NCBI GenBank assembly: GCA_031180725.1
Contig: JAPSLO010000014.1
Span: 1 to 64,000, forward strand
Source: Roseomonas sp.
GTDB lineage: Bacteria > Pseudomonadota > Alphaproteobacteria > Acetobacterales > Acetobacteraceae
Direction of reading: 5' to 3'
Length of the DNA stretch: 64,000 nucleotides
The notes beneath the pieces are model-generated. The model saw nothing but the letters and a program-made list of their open reading frames with translations. It did no database searches and was not told the DNA's origin. The first letter of the stretch is position 1; the number at the start of each line of letters is the position of its first letter. Positions 18,872 through 28,033 of the stretch are shown here, in pieces. The position numbers and the translations under genes are program-made.

Positions 18872-20323
18872 CTAGGGCGCGCGCCGCAGCAGCCGCCCGG
18901 CGCGCGCGCCCGTCACCCCCTTGCCATGCACATAGGCGCTCTGCCCATTTACCCAGGTCTCCAGGATGCCGTCCGCGGGCTGCACCGGATCTTCCCAAGT
19001 GGAGCGGTCCTTCACCGTCGCGGCGTCCAGCAGCACCAGGTCGGCGAAGGCGCCGGGCGTGATGGTGCCGCGATCCGGGATGCCGAAGACCTGCGCCGTA
19101 CGGCCGGTCATCTTGTGGATGGCGACCTCCAGCTCCAGCAGGCCCAGCTCCCGCACGTAATGGCCCAGCACGCGCGGGAAGGTGCCCCACAGCCGCGGAT
19201 GCGGCTTCTTTGCCAGCGGCCCGCCATCGCTGCCAATCATGGACAGCGGATGCGCCATGATGCGGCGCACATCCTCCTCCGCCATGTTGTGGAAGATGCC
19301 GGAAGCCGGCAGCAGCCGGTCGCGCGCCTCCATCAGCGTCACGCCCCATTCCGCCGCGATATCGGCCAGCATCCGCCCGGCCATCTCCGGATGCGGCAGG
19401 GAATTGGTGACCTGCACAGGGATGTCCGGCCGCGGGTCACGGGCGGCGAGCGAAGTGGAGGCCGCGGTATAGGGATACATGTCGAAGGCCACCGGATGCC
19501 TTGCCGCCGCTTGCTCGATCAGCGGCAGCGTCTCGCGCGAACGGCCATGATTCTCGGGCTGGGCGCATTTGTGGTGGCTGATGACGACCGGTGCCTCCAC
19601 CGCCTCGCCGATGCGCAGCGTCTCGCGGATGCTGTCCAGCACGCCATCGGCCTCGTCGCGCATGTGCGTCACGTAAAGGCCGCGATGGGCGCGCAATGCC
19701 TCGGCAATGGCGATCACCTCCTCGGTCGGCGCCTTCTTGGATGGCGGGTAGAACAGGCCGGTGGAGAAGCCCGCGGCGCCTTCCTCCAGGCTTTCCGCCA
19801 GCAGCTTCCGCATGCGTTCCGCCTCGCCATCTGTCGCGGGGCGCTGGGTGTCGTGGTTCATCACCCCGACGCGCAGCGACATATGGCCGATCAGCGCCAG
19901 CGCATTCACCGCCGGCGGCTCCTTCCGAAGCTGATCGGCATATTCGCCGAAGCTGCCGAAGCGCCACCATTCCGGCGCGCAGACCTGGTCCAGCGGCGCC
20001 GGCGGGCGGCGGTCCATCTTCATGGGCGAGAGGCTGATGCCGCAATTGCCGACGACGACGCTGGTGACGCCCTGCGACAGCTTGCAGCACATGCATTCCG
20101 CACCCTGCAGCACAATCTGGTCGTCATGCGTATGGGCATCGATGAAGCCGGGCGCCAGCACACGGCCGCCGGCCATCACCTCCCGCGCGCCGCTGGCAGC
20201 GGACAGGTCACCCACGGCGGCGATGCGCTCGCCCTCCACCGCGACGTCACCGCGGAAGCCTGGGCGGCCGGAGCCGTCCACGATGGTCGCGTCGCGGATG
20301 ATCAGGTCGCAGCGGAGCGCCAT
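18872..20323 (-). CDS. N-acyl-D-amino-acid deacylase / D-aminoacylase family amidohydrolase
   Basis: CDLIIRDATIVDGSGRPGFRGDVAVEGERIAAVG...APGFIDAHTHDD...THMRDEADG...SDGGPL. Confidence 0.92.
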   Translation of the reverse strand: MALRCDLIIRDATIVDGSGRPGFRGDVAVEGERIAAVGDLSAASGAREVMAGGRVLAPGFIDAHTHDDQIVLQGAECMCCKLSQGVTSVVVGNCGISLSPMKMDRRPPAPLDQVCAPEWWRFGSFGEYADQLRKEPPAVNALALIGHMSLRVGVMNHDTQRPATDGEAERMRKLLAESLEEGAAGFSTGLFYPPSKKAPTEEVIAIAEALRAHRGLYVTHMRDEADGVLDSIRETLRIGEAVEAPVVISHHKCAQPENHGRSRETLPLIEQAAARHPVAFDMYPYTAASTSLAARDPRPDIPVQVTNSLPHPEMAGRMLADIAAEWGVTLMEARDRLLPASGIFHNMAEEDVRRIMAHPLSMIGSDGGPLAKKPHPRLWGTFPRVLGHYVRELGLLELEVAIHKMTGRTAQVFGIPDRGTITPGAFADLVLLDAATVKDRSTWEDPVQPADGILETWVNGQSAYVHGKGVTGARAGRLLRRAP

Positions 20324-20450
20324 GCGCCGTCTCCTCGCCTTGCAGGATGAGGCCGCCATGATGCGCGACGGCCACCGCAGCGTGAAGGGCCATTGACGTG
20401 GGCCGCCAGGCCACCGGAACATCGCCGCCGAGGCAGATCATCCGGGAGCA

Positions 20451-22061
20451 TTGCAGATGACAGGCGCATCACGGGCCATGGCCGGATTCCGCCTCAGCCG
20501 CCGTTCCGCATTCCTCGGTGCCGCGGGGCTGGTGGCCGCGCCGCGTCTCGGGCACGGCCAGGCGGCGCGGCCGCTGCGCTTCGTGCCGCAGGCGGATCTC
20601 GCGGTGCTTGATCCCGTCTTCACCACGGCGACTGTCACCCTCTCCCACGGCTTCATGGTCTTCGACACGCTCTATGGCCTGGATGAGGGCTACAATGTCC
20701 GCCCGCAGATGGCCGAGGGCCATGTGGTGGAGCGCGACGGACTGGAATGGACCATCACGCTGCGCGAGGGCCTGCGCTTCCATGACGGGGAGCCGGTGCG
20801 CGGCCGCGACTGCGTTGCCTCCATCCGCCGCTGGGCGGCGCGCGACATGGTGGGCGCCGAGCTGCTGGCGGTGCTGGAGGAGATGACGGCCCCTACCGAC
20901 CGCACCATCCGCATCCGCCTGAAGCGCCCCTTCCCGCTGCTGCCGCGCGCACTCGCCAAGGTGACTGCGGCGATGCCCGCCATCATGCCCGAGCGCATCG
21001 CCGCGACCCCGCCCGGCCGCCAGGTGACGGAGATGGTGGGCAGCGGCCCCTATCGGTTCCTGGCCGATGAGCGGATGTCCGGCGTGCGCGTCGCCTATGC
21101 CCGTTTCGAGGGCTATGTGCCGCGCAACGAGCCCTCCAGCCGCACGGCCGGCGGCAAGGTGGCGCATATCCCGCGCGTGGAATGGCATATCCTGCCGGAT
21201 CCCGCGACGGCCGCCGGCGCGCTGGTGCAGGGCGAGGTGGACTGGCTGGAATACCCGGCCGCGGACCTGGCGCCGATGCTGCGTCGCAGCCGCGATGTTT
21301 CGCTCGCCATCACCGATGAACGCTCGATCAGCGTGCTGCGCTTCAACCACCTGCACCCGCCCTTCGACAACCCGGGCGTGCGCCGCGCGCTGCTGGGGGC
21401 GCTGGACCAGTCCGCCTACATGACCGCGGCCTTCGGCACGGAACCCGGCCTGTGGCGCGAGGCCGGCGTCTTCCTTTCCGGCACGCCGATGGCGAGCGAG
21501 GTGGGGATGGAGAAGCTGCGCGGCCCGCGCGACATGGACAAGGTGAAGCGGGACCTTGCGGCAGCCGGCTACAAGGGCGAGCGCACCGTGCTGCTGCAGG
21601 CCAACGACTTCCCGCTGCTGAAGGCCCTCAGCGAAGTGGCGGGCGACATGATGACCCGCGCCGGGATGAATGTGGACGTGATCGGCGCCGACTGGGGCAC
21701 GATCAGCGCCCGCCGCAACAGCAAGGAACCGGTGGAGCGCGGCGGCTGGAGCGCCTTCACCTCCGGCTTCAGCGGCGCCGGCATGCTGGACCCGGTGGCG
21801 CATCTGGGCCTGCGCGCGCATGGCGAGGGCGCCTGGTTCGGCTGGCCGAACAGCCCGGAGCTGGAAGCGCTGCGCCGCGACTGGATGGCCGCGCCGAACG
21901 ATGCCGCCGCGCAGGCGGTGGCGCGGAAGATCCAGGAACGCTTCTGGGTGGACCTGCCCTATCTGCCGCTCGGCGAATATTCGCGCATGACCGCCTTCCG
22001 GAAGGACATCCGCGACATCCCCGCGGGGCTGCCGAGTTTCTGGGGGGTGAAGCGCGCCTGA
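20451..22061 (+). CDS. Oligopeptide/nickel-type ABC transporter substrate-binding protein (SBP_bac_5), orphan
   Basis: LAVLDPVFTTA...HGFMVFDTLYGLDEGYNVRPQMAEGHVVERDGLEWTITLREGLRFHDGEPV. Confidence 0.92.
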   Translation: MQMTGASRAMAGFRLSRRSAFLGAAGLVAAPRLGHGQAARPLRFVPQADLAVLDPVFTTATVTLSHGFMVFDTLYGLDEGYNVRPQMAEGHVVERDGLEWTITLREGLRFHDGEPVRGRDCVASIRRWAARDMVGAELLAVLEEMTAPTDRTIRIRLKRPFPLLPRALAKVTAAMPAIMPERIAATPPGRQVTEMVGSGPYRFLADERMSGVRVAYARFEGYVPRNEPSSRTAGGKVAHIPRVEWHILPDPATAAGALVQGEVDWLEYPAADLAPMLRRSRDVSLAITDERSISVLRFNHLHPPFDNPGVRRALLGALDQSAYMTAAFGTEPGLWREAGVFLSGTPMASEVGMEKLRGPRDMDKVKRDLAAAGYKGERTVLLQANDFPLLKALSEVAGDMMTRAGMNVDVIGADWGTISARRNSKEPVERGGWSAFTSGFSGAGMLDPVAHLGLRAHGEGAWFGWPNSPELEALRRDWMAAPNDAAAQAVARKIQERFWVDLPYLPLGEYSRMTAFRKDIRDIPAGLPSFWGVKRA

Positions 22062-22113
22062 CCGCCTGCCACCGTGCTAGCGTCCCGGCGAATCACCTGG
22101 GACGGAGACGGAG

Positions 22114-23178
22114 ATGGCGGTCAGCGGCTTCACCTATACCGGCCTGCCGGCGCGCGTGGTGTTCGGCCAGGGCACCCTGGCGAAGCTGCCGGAGGAGTTG
22201 GAACGCCTCGGCGCCAGCCGCGCCCTGGTGCTGGCCACGCCGCAGCAGGAAGCGGAAGCCCGCGCTCTCGCTGATCGCCTCGGCCCCCGCGCCGCCGGGG
22301 TCTTCGCCGGCGCCGTCATGCACACGCCGGTGGAGGTTTCGGAACGCGCCTTGGCCCTGGCGCGGGAGATCGGCGCGGATGTGACGGTGGCGGTGGGCGG
22401 CGGTTCCACCATCGGGCTCGGCAAGGCCATCGCCCTGCGCACCGACCTGCCGCAGATCGCCGTGCCCACCACCTATGCCGGCAGCGAGATGACGCCGATC
22501 GTCGGCGAGACCGCCGGCGGCGAGAAGACCACGCAGCGCAGCTTGGCCGTGCTGCCGGAGGTGGTGATCTACGATGTCGACCTGACGTTGAGCCTGCCGC
22601 CCGCGCTCTCCGCCACCTCCGGCATGAATGCCATCGCCCATGCGGTGGAGGCGCTCTATGCGCCGGAGGGCAACCCCATCGTCTCGCTGATGGCGGAGGA
22701 GGCGATCGGCGCGCTGGCCCGTGGCCTGCCGCGCGTGGTGGCCGCGCCGCGGGATGTGGAAGCGCGATCAGACGCGCTGTATGGCGCCTGGCTCTGCGGC
22801 GCCTGCCTCGGCCTGGTCGGCATGGCACTGCACCACAAGCTCTGCCACGTGCTGGGCGGCAGTTTCGGCCTGCCGCATGCCGAGACGCATACCGTGGTGC
22901 TGCCGCATGCCGCCGCCTACAACGCCCGCGGCGCGGCAGAGGCGATGCGCCGCACCGCGAAGGCGCTGGGCGCGGAGAATGCGCCGCGAGGTCTCTACAC
23001 TCTGGCGAAGTCGCTCGGGGCGCCGCTGGCGCTGCGCGACCTCGGGCTGAAGGAGGAGGATCTGGACCGCGCGGCGGAGATCGCCGCGCGTGCCCCCTAC
23101 CCCAACCCCGTGCCGATCGAGCGCGCCGCCATCCGCCGGCTGCTGGCCGATGCCTGGGCGGGAACCCCGCCCGGCTGA
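22114..23178 (+). CDS. Iron-type alcohol dehydrogenase, maleylacetate reductase-like
   Basis: VAVGGGSTIGLGKAIAL, VPTTYAGSEMTPIVGET, GMNAIAHAVEALYA, HHKLCHVLGGSFGLPHAETH. Confidence 0.9.
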   Translation: MAVSGFTYTGLPARVVFGQGTLAKLPEELERLGASRALVLATPQQEAEARALADRLGPRAAGVFAGAVMHTPVEVSERALALAREIGADVTVAVGGGSTIGLGKAIALRTDLPQIAVPTTYAGSEMTPIVGETAGGEKTTQRSLAVLPEVVIYDVDLTLSLPPALSATSGMNAIAHAVEALYAPEGNPIVSLMAEEAIGALARGLPRVVAAPRDVEARSDALYGAWLCGACLGLVGMALHHKLCHVLGGSFGLPHAETHTVVLPHAAAYNARGAAEAMRRTAKALGAENAPRGLYTLAKSLGAPLALRDLGLKEEDLDRAAEIAARAPYPNPVPIERAAIRRLLADAWAGTPPG

Positions 23179-23191
23179 CGGCGCGCGGTGC

Positions 23192-24133
23192 TTACTGCGC
23201 CGGCGTCTCGTCCAGCCCCAGCAGGCGGGCGGCGTTGTCGGCGACCAGCTTCCGGATGTCCTCCTTCGGCACCTGCTGGTCCAGCAGCAGCCGCACGATC
23301 TGGCGGAAACCCTCCACCGGCTTGGGCGAGCCGAGCAGGCCGAGGTCGGAGGAGAGGATGGTGCGGTCCACGCCGGCCACCTCGATCAGGTGCAGCAGGT
23401 CCTCCGGCGTGAACTTCTTGGACTTGCCCTCCACCCACATGCAGATGGAATGCTCGATATGCGCGCCCAGCCCAACCAGGGTGCGGATATCGTCATCCGT
23501 GCAGCCGATCAGATAGGTGGGGTGGTTCACCAGCATCCGCTTCACGCCGCGGCGGCGGGCTTCCTCGAACACCTTGATCATCTCGGCGGCGTCCAGATGG
23601 CCGCCGGCCAGGATCACATCGCCTTCCGCGATGATGTCCAGCACCTGCTTGGTCGCATCCGACACCTGCCCATTGGCGTCGGTGGCGCGCAGCGGGATCG
23701 CGTCCAGCATCTTCTTCGCGGTCTTGGGGAAGGTCTTGCCCTGCCCCATGATCTGGTCGATGTGATTGGCGGCCGACAGCGTCGGCATCCACACGATCTT
23801 GGCGCCGATCTTCACCGCATGGTCCACCGCATGCGGGTTGATGCCGCCCGAGGCGTTGTTCAGTGCGATGCCGGAGAACAGCTTCACGCCCAGTTCGGGG
23901 AACAGCTTCTCCAGGATCACCGCATGGGAGACGCCCAGGTAGAAATGGTCCTTGTAGAGCAGCGCGCGGAACTTCGCCGCGGCGCAGTCCAGCAGCGCCT
24001 CATGGTGGTCCAGCGTGCGCGGCATGGCGGCCGGCCCGCTGTGGCAATGCAGATCCACCGCGCCCACCAGCAGTTCCGCGACCTCGGCATCGCGCGCGTC
24101 CCCGCGGGCCGCGTCCAGGGTGGCTGTGCTCAT
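23192..24133 (-). CDS. Metal-dependent hydrolase (DUF6282-like)
   Basis: VDLHCHSGPAAMPR, LYKDHFYLG, LAGGHLDAAEM, LVNHPTYL, LSSDLGLLG; amidohydrolase-like metal ligands. Confidence 0.8.
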   Translation of the reverse strand: MSTATLDAARGDARDAEVAELLVGAVDLHCHSGPAAMPRTLDHHEALLDCAAAKFRALLYKDHFYLGVSHAVILEKLFPELGVKLFSGIALNNASGGINPHAVDHAVKIGAKIVWMPTLSAANHIDQIMGQGKTFPKTAKKMLDAIPLRATDANGQVSDATKQVLDIIAEGDVILAGGHLDAAEMIKVFEEARRRGVKRMLVNHPTYLIGCTDDDIRTLVGLGAHIEHSICMWVEGKSKKFTPEDLLHLIEVAGVDRTILSSDLGLLGSPKPVEGFRQIVRLLLDQQVPKEDIRKLVADNAARLLGLDETPAQ

Positions 24134-24166
24134 CTCGTCCTCGCTTCCTGAAATCCTGCGGCCCGG

Positions 24167-24946
24167 CTAGGCGCCCAGGCCGCGAATATCCGCCAGCGCC
24201 TTGCCGGCGGCCTGCTTCATCAGCCCCTGGTCGGAGGAATAGACGAAGGCCGTCGCGCCGATGCCGCGCAGCCATTCGGCTTCCTTCATCCCGCCAACGA
24301 ACACCATCACCGGCTTGCCCGCCCGCTTCGCCGCCGCCGCGATGCGGTCCACCGCGTCGCGGATCACGGGTGCATCATTGCTGGGCGCGCCCATCGCCGC
24401 CGTCAGATCGCCGCGGCCAATGAACAGCGCGTCGATCCCGTCCGTCGCCGCGATGGCATCGATTTCGTCCAGCGCCTCGGGATCCTCGATCTGCGCCACC
24501 ACCGTGGCCGCGGCATCGGCGGCGCCGATATAGTCCCACATCTTCCCACCGCCATAGCCCGCCGCGCGCACCGAGCCCGAATAGCCGCGCTTGCCGCCGC
24601 GGTACCGGGCGGCGGCCGCCACCTGCTTGGCCAGGGCGGCGGTCGCCACATGCGGCACCAGCACGCCGGTCGCGCCGCCATCAAGCACGGACAGCAGGTG
24701 GTGCGGCGCGGGGCTCTGCACCCGCACGAAGCCGGCTGCGCCGGTCGCCCGCGCCGCGAACAGCGCGGCATCGGTGGCCTGCCGGTCGAAGGGTGAATGC
24801 TCCTCGTCCACCACCAGGAAGTCGAAGCCCAGCCCGCCCAGGATCTCCGCCGCATGCAGGGTCGGCGTCTTCAGGAAGGAGCCGACCAGGATTTCTCCAC
24901 GCTGCAGGCGCGCGCGGAAACTGTCTGAGGCAGGAGGTGGGGCCAT
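24167..24946 (-). CDS. HpcH/HpaI aldolase/citrate lyase family protein
   Basis: VGSFLKTPTLHAAEILGGLGFDFLVVDEEHSPFD, VLVPHVATA, AQIEDPEALDEIDAIAATDGIDALFIGRGDL. Confidence 0.94.
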   Translation of the reverse strand: MAPPPASDSFRARLQRGEILVGSFLKTPTLHAAEILGGLGFDFLVVDEEHSPFDRQATDAALFAARATGAAGFVRVQSPAPHHLLSVLDGGATGVLVPHVATAALAKQVAAAARYRGGKRGYSGSVRAAGYGGGKMWDYIGAADAAATVVAQIEDPEALDEIDAIAATDGIDALFIGRGDLTAAMGAPSNDAPVIRDAVDRIAAAAKRAGKPVMVFVGGMKEAEWLRGIGATAFVYSSDQGLMKQAAGKALADIRGLGA

Positions 24947-24995
24947 GGACGTCTTCCCAAGGCTGCGGCCCCGGCCGTTTGACCGGCGCCTTCCT

Positions 24996-25012
24996 GTTCC
25001 GGTATGAGGAAC
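24996..25012. promoter_or_regulatory. Candidate IclR operator GTTCCggtatgaGGAAC
   Basis: Perfect 5-bp inverted repeat, 7-nt spacer, in the divergent gap between HpaI aldolase (start 24946) and IclR (start 25091). Confidence 0.5.
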
Positions 25013-25090
25013 GTCTTGCTGATACGGTGAACATCCATCCGCACTGCGCCGGAGTCAAGCTGGCGGGCCCGGGAGGGAGGGAGAGCACGC

Positions 25091-25900
25091 ATGCCGCGTA
25101 CCGATGGCCCCAAACAGGGCGATGGCCTGCAGGCTGTCTCCATGGCCATCCGCATCCTGGAATACATGGCCGGGCAGCGCGGCGGCGTCGGCGTCACCGC
25201 CCTGGCGCGGGCGCTGGGCACCACGAAAAGCCGCATGCACCGGCATCTGCGGACCCTGGTGGAGACCGGCTACATCGTGCAGTCGCCGGAATCCGAGAAA
25301 TACCGCGTCGGCAGCCGCCTGGTGACGCTGGGCCGGGCGGTGGCAGAGAATTTCGACCTGGCTTCCATGGCGCGCGACGAGATGCACCAGTTGCGCGACG
25401 CGCTGGGACAATCCGTGGTGATCAGCCGCGCGGAGGCCGCCAATGCCGTGGTGCTGGCCACCCTGCCCGGCCGGGAAGCGATCGAGATCGCGGTCAAGCC
25501 CGGCTCCCTGATGCCGCCGCACTGCACGGCGCAGGGCAAGCTCAGCCTGGCCTATGCCGAGCCTGCCGTGCGGGAACGCGTGCTGCTCTCCCGGCTCGAC
25601 ATGCGCACGCCGCACACAATCACCAGCCCCACCGCGCTGCGCGAGGAACTGGCCCGCGTGCTGGAACGCGGCTGGGCCGTGGCGCCCGGCGAGAGCATGC
25701 TCGGCGTCAATGCCCTGGCGGCGCCAATCTTCGAGGGCGGCGGCCATATGGTGGGCGCCATCGCCATTCTCGGCTCCATCCAGTTCATCGAGGCCGAGCC
25801 CGCCGCGGCGCAGATCCGCCTGGTGAAACAGGCCGCGGCGCGCATCTCCGCGCAGCTGGGCTATGCTCCCGCGGAGGCCGTTGACAGCAAGCCGGGCTGA
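25091..25900 (+). CDS. IclR family transcriptional regulator
   Basis: N-terminal wHTH (GVGVTALARALGTTKSRMHRHLRTLVETGYI) and C-terminal IclR effector domain. Confidence 0.93.
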   Translation: MPRTDGPKQGDGLQAVSMAIRILEYMAGQRGGVGVTALARALGTTKSRMHRHLRTLVETGYIVQSPESEKYRVGSRLVTLGRAVAENFDLASMARDEMHQLRDALGQSVVISRAEAANAVVLATLPGREAIEIAVKPGSLMPPHCTAQGKLSLAYAEPAVRERVLLSRLDMRTPHTITSPTALREELARVLERGWAVAPGESMLGVNALAAPIFEGGGHMVGAIAILGSIQFIEAEPAAAQIRLVKQAAARISAQLGYAPAEAVDSKPG

Positions 25901-25930
25901 CAACAAACTCCGGGCGCTTTCAGGAACGCC

Positions 25931-25947
25931 GTTCCGATCTTCGAAAC
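25931..25947. promoter_or_regulatory. Second candidate operator GTTCCgatcttcGAAAC, with overlapping GGAACgccGTTCC (25923-25935)
   Basis: Same arm spacing and GTTCCGnTnT core as 24996-25012; in the leader of 26009..26914. Confidence 0.45.
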
Positions 25948-26008
25948 AGGTGGCGAAGGCCCAGCCCCATGCTGCGCCGTCCCAGGACAACCAGGCAGGA
26001 GACGTCCG

Positions 26009-26914
26009 ATGGCCTATGATGCCTCCGATCCGCGCGCGGCGCTGGCCAGCGCGGCCGCCGCGCCAAAGGCGGTCAGCGGCCCCTTCGCGCCGGCGCACTA
26101 CGCAAGGTTCTACGAAACCGCGCCGCAGGAAGAAGCGGCCGGCATCCGCACCTGGTACGTGCGCGGTCGCAACTTCATCATCGCCTATTCCGAGGTGCAG
26201 CCTGGCGCCGTCTTCGCCCGCAGCGGCCAGCCCGATGAATATGTCCTGCTGCTGCCCGACCGCGGCATGCAGGCCGAGGTCTCGGCCGGCGCGGAGACGA
26301 AGGCGATCGAGGGCTATACCGTCACCTTCATCCCGCCCGGCGACAGCCGCGTGACCGTCGCGGCGACGGGCCGCATCGTGCGGCTCTTCACGCCGCGCTC
26401 CGCCGATCTCGCAGCCAAGTGCAGCAATGCCGAGGCCTTCACCGGCGAGGACCCGCGCATCCCGCCGCTGCAGGACTGGCCGACGCCGCCCGACGGCTTC
26501 CGCATCCGCAGCTACACGCTGGACGTGCCGCCGGAACCCGGCCGCTTCGGCAAGATCTGGCGCTGCACGACCTTCATGGTGAACTACCTGGAACCCGCCA
26601 CGGGCCCGCGCGACCTCACCAAGCTTTCGCCGCACCACCACGACGATTTCGAGCAGTGCTCCCTGGTGCTCGACGGTGGCTACACCCACCACATCCGCTG
26701 GCCCTGGACCACCAACATGACGCATTGGCGGGAGGACGAGCACGAATACTGCGGCGCGCCCTCCGTCGCGGTGATCCCGCCACCGGCCATCCATACCTCC
26801 CGCGCGGAGAAGGCCGGGCAGATGGTGGACATCTTCTGCCCGCCGCGGGTGGATTTCTCCATGAAGCCGGGCTGGGTGCTGAACGCCGACGACTACCCGA
26901 TGCCGAAGGGCTGA
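26009..26914 (+). CDS. Cupin-like protein (possible bicupin), function unknown
   Basis: EVQPGAVFARSGQPDEYVLLLPDRGM and LSPHHHDDFEQCSLVLDGGYTHH cupin-style segments. Confidence 0.65.
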   Translation: MAYDASDPRAALASAAAAPKAVSGPFAPAHYARFYETAPQEEAAGIRTWYVRGRNFIIAYSEVQPGAVFARSGQPDEYVLLLPDRGMQAEVSAGAETKAIEGYTVTFIPPGDSRVTVAATGRIVRLFTPRSADLAAKCSNAEAFTGEDPRIPPLQDWPTPPDGFRIRSYTLDVPPEPGRFGKIWRCTTFMVNYLEPATGPRDLTKLSPHHHDDFEQCSLVLDGGYTHHIRWPWTTNMTHWREDEHEYCGAPSVAVIPPPAIHTSRAEKAGQMVDIFCPPRVDFSMKPGWVLNADDYPMPKG

Positions 26915-26920
26915 AGCCCG

Positions 26921-28012
26921 GTGCGGCGCATCCTCGCCGTCGAGGCGATCGCCTACCGCCAGGAAGTGCATCATCGCGGCGTGGCGCCGACGCTGGCCGG
27001 CGTGACGCGCCGCGCCTTCGACACGCTGCTGGTGCGGGTGGAGGCGGAGGGCGGGCTGACCGGCTGGGGCGAATGCTTCGCGCTGTATGACTCCTGGCCG
27101 GTGGTGCGGGAAGCGATGCGCCGCATCATCGGCCCCGCCGCCCTCGGGCTGGATGCGCTGGACCCGGCGGGCACGGCGGCGGCGATCCAGCGCCGCTACC
27201 ATGGCCTTGGCGCCTCCGGCCCCTTCCTGCACGCCGTGTCCGGGCTGGAGACGGCCTTGTGGGACATCGCCGGCAAGGCAGCGGGGCTGCCGTTGCACCG
27301 GCTGCTCGGCGGCGCGCCCTGCGCCTCGGTGCCCGCCTATGCCAGCCTGCCGCGCTATGGCGCGGAGGATGCCGTGGTCCGGGACACCGAGGAAGCGCTC
27401 CGCCGCGGCTTTCGCGCCATCAAGCTGCACGAGATCCGCGCCCCCGATATCCGCGCGGCGGCGCGGTGCATGGATGGCGGGGCGCTGATGGTGGATGTGA
27501 ACTGCGCCTGGTCGGCCGAGGGCGCGCGGCAGATCCTGCAGGAACTGTCCGACATCGAACTCGCCTGGGTGGAGGAGCCGCTGCATCCGCCCGATGACTA
27601 CCCTGCCCTGGCCACGCTGCGGCGGGACAGCAGCCGCGTCATCGCCTGCGGCGAGAACGCCGCCAGCATCCTGGATTTCGAGCGCATGGCGCAGGCGGTG
27701 GATGTGGTGCAGCCCAGCGTCGCCAAGCTCGGCGGCCTCAGCGCCCTGCAGCGCGTGGCCGCCATCGCGCGGCAGCATGGCGCGCGGCTGGCGCCGCATT
27801 CCCCCTATTTCGGCCCTGCGCTGCTGGCCACCATCCAGTTCTGCGCCGCCACCGCACCGGAGACGCCGGTGGAAGCCTATTTCTTCGATCTCGGCCCGGG
27901 CCCCTTCGGCCGGGCCGTGATCCCGGAGGGCGCGCGCTTCGCGGTGCCACAGGGCCCCGGGCTGGGCGTGGAGCCGGATCTCGACCTGCTCCAGCGCCTC
28001 GCCCTGCCCTGA
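26921..28012 (+). CDS. Mandelate racemase/muconate lactonizing enzyme family protein
   Basis: VSGLETALWDIAGKAAGLPLHRLLGG, FRAIKLHE, VDVNCAWS, WVEEPLHP, ACGENAASI; GTG start. Confidence 0.92.
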   Translation: MRRILAVEAIAYRQEVHHRGVAPTLAGVTRRAFDTLLVRVEAEGGLTGWGECFALYDSWPVVREAMRRIIGPAALGLDALDPAGTAAAIQRRYHGLGASGPFLHAVSGLETALWDIAGKAAGLPLHRLLGGAPCASVPAYASLPRYGAEDAVVRDTEEALRRGFRAIKLHEIRAPDIRAAARCMDGGALMVDVNCAWSAEGARQILQELSDIELAWVEEPLHPPDDYPALATLRRDSSRVIACGENAASILDFERMAQAVDVVQPSVAKLGGLSALQRVAAIARQHGARLAPHSPYFGPALLATIQFCAATAPETPVEAYFFDLGPGPFGRAVIPEGARFAVPQGPGLGVEPDLDLLQRLALP

Positions 28013-28033
28013 GGACCTCCGCGGGCGCATCGG

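Noticed and set aside
17873-20350. 825-aa plus-strand ORF
   Set aside because: Opposite the GH16-like and D-aminoacylase genes; no recognisable domains.
25055-28030. 991-aa minus-strand ORF
   Set aside because: Antisense to IclR, cupin-like and MR/MLE genes; low-complexity antisense composition with no motif.
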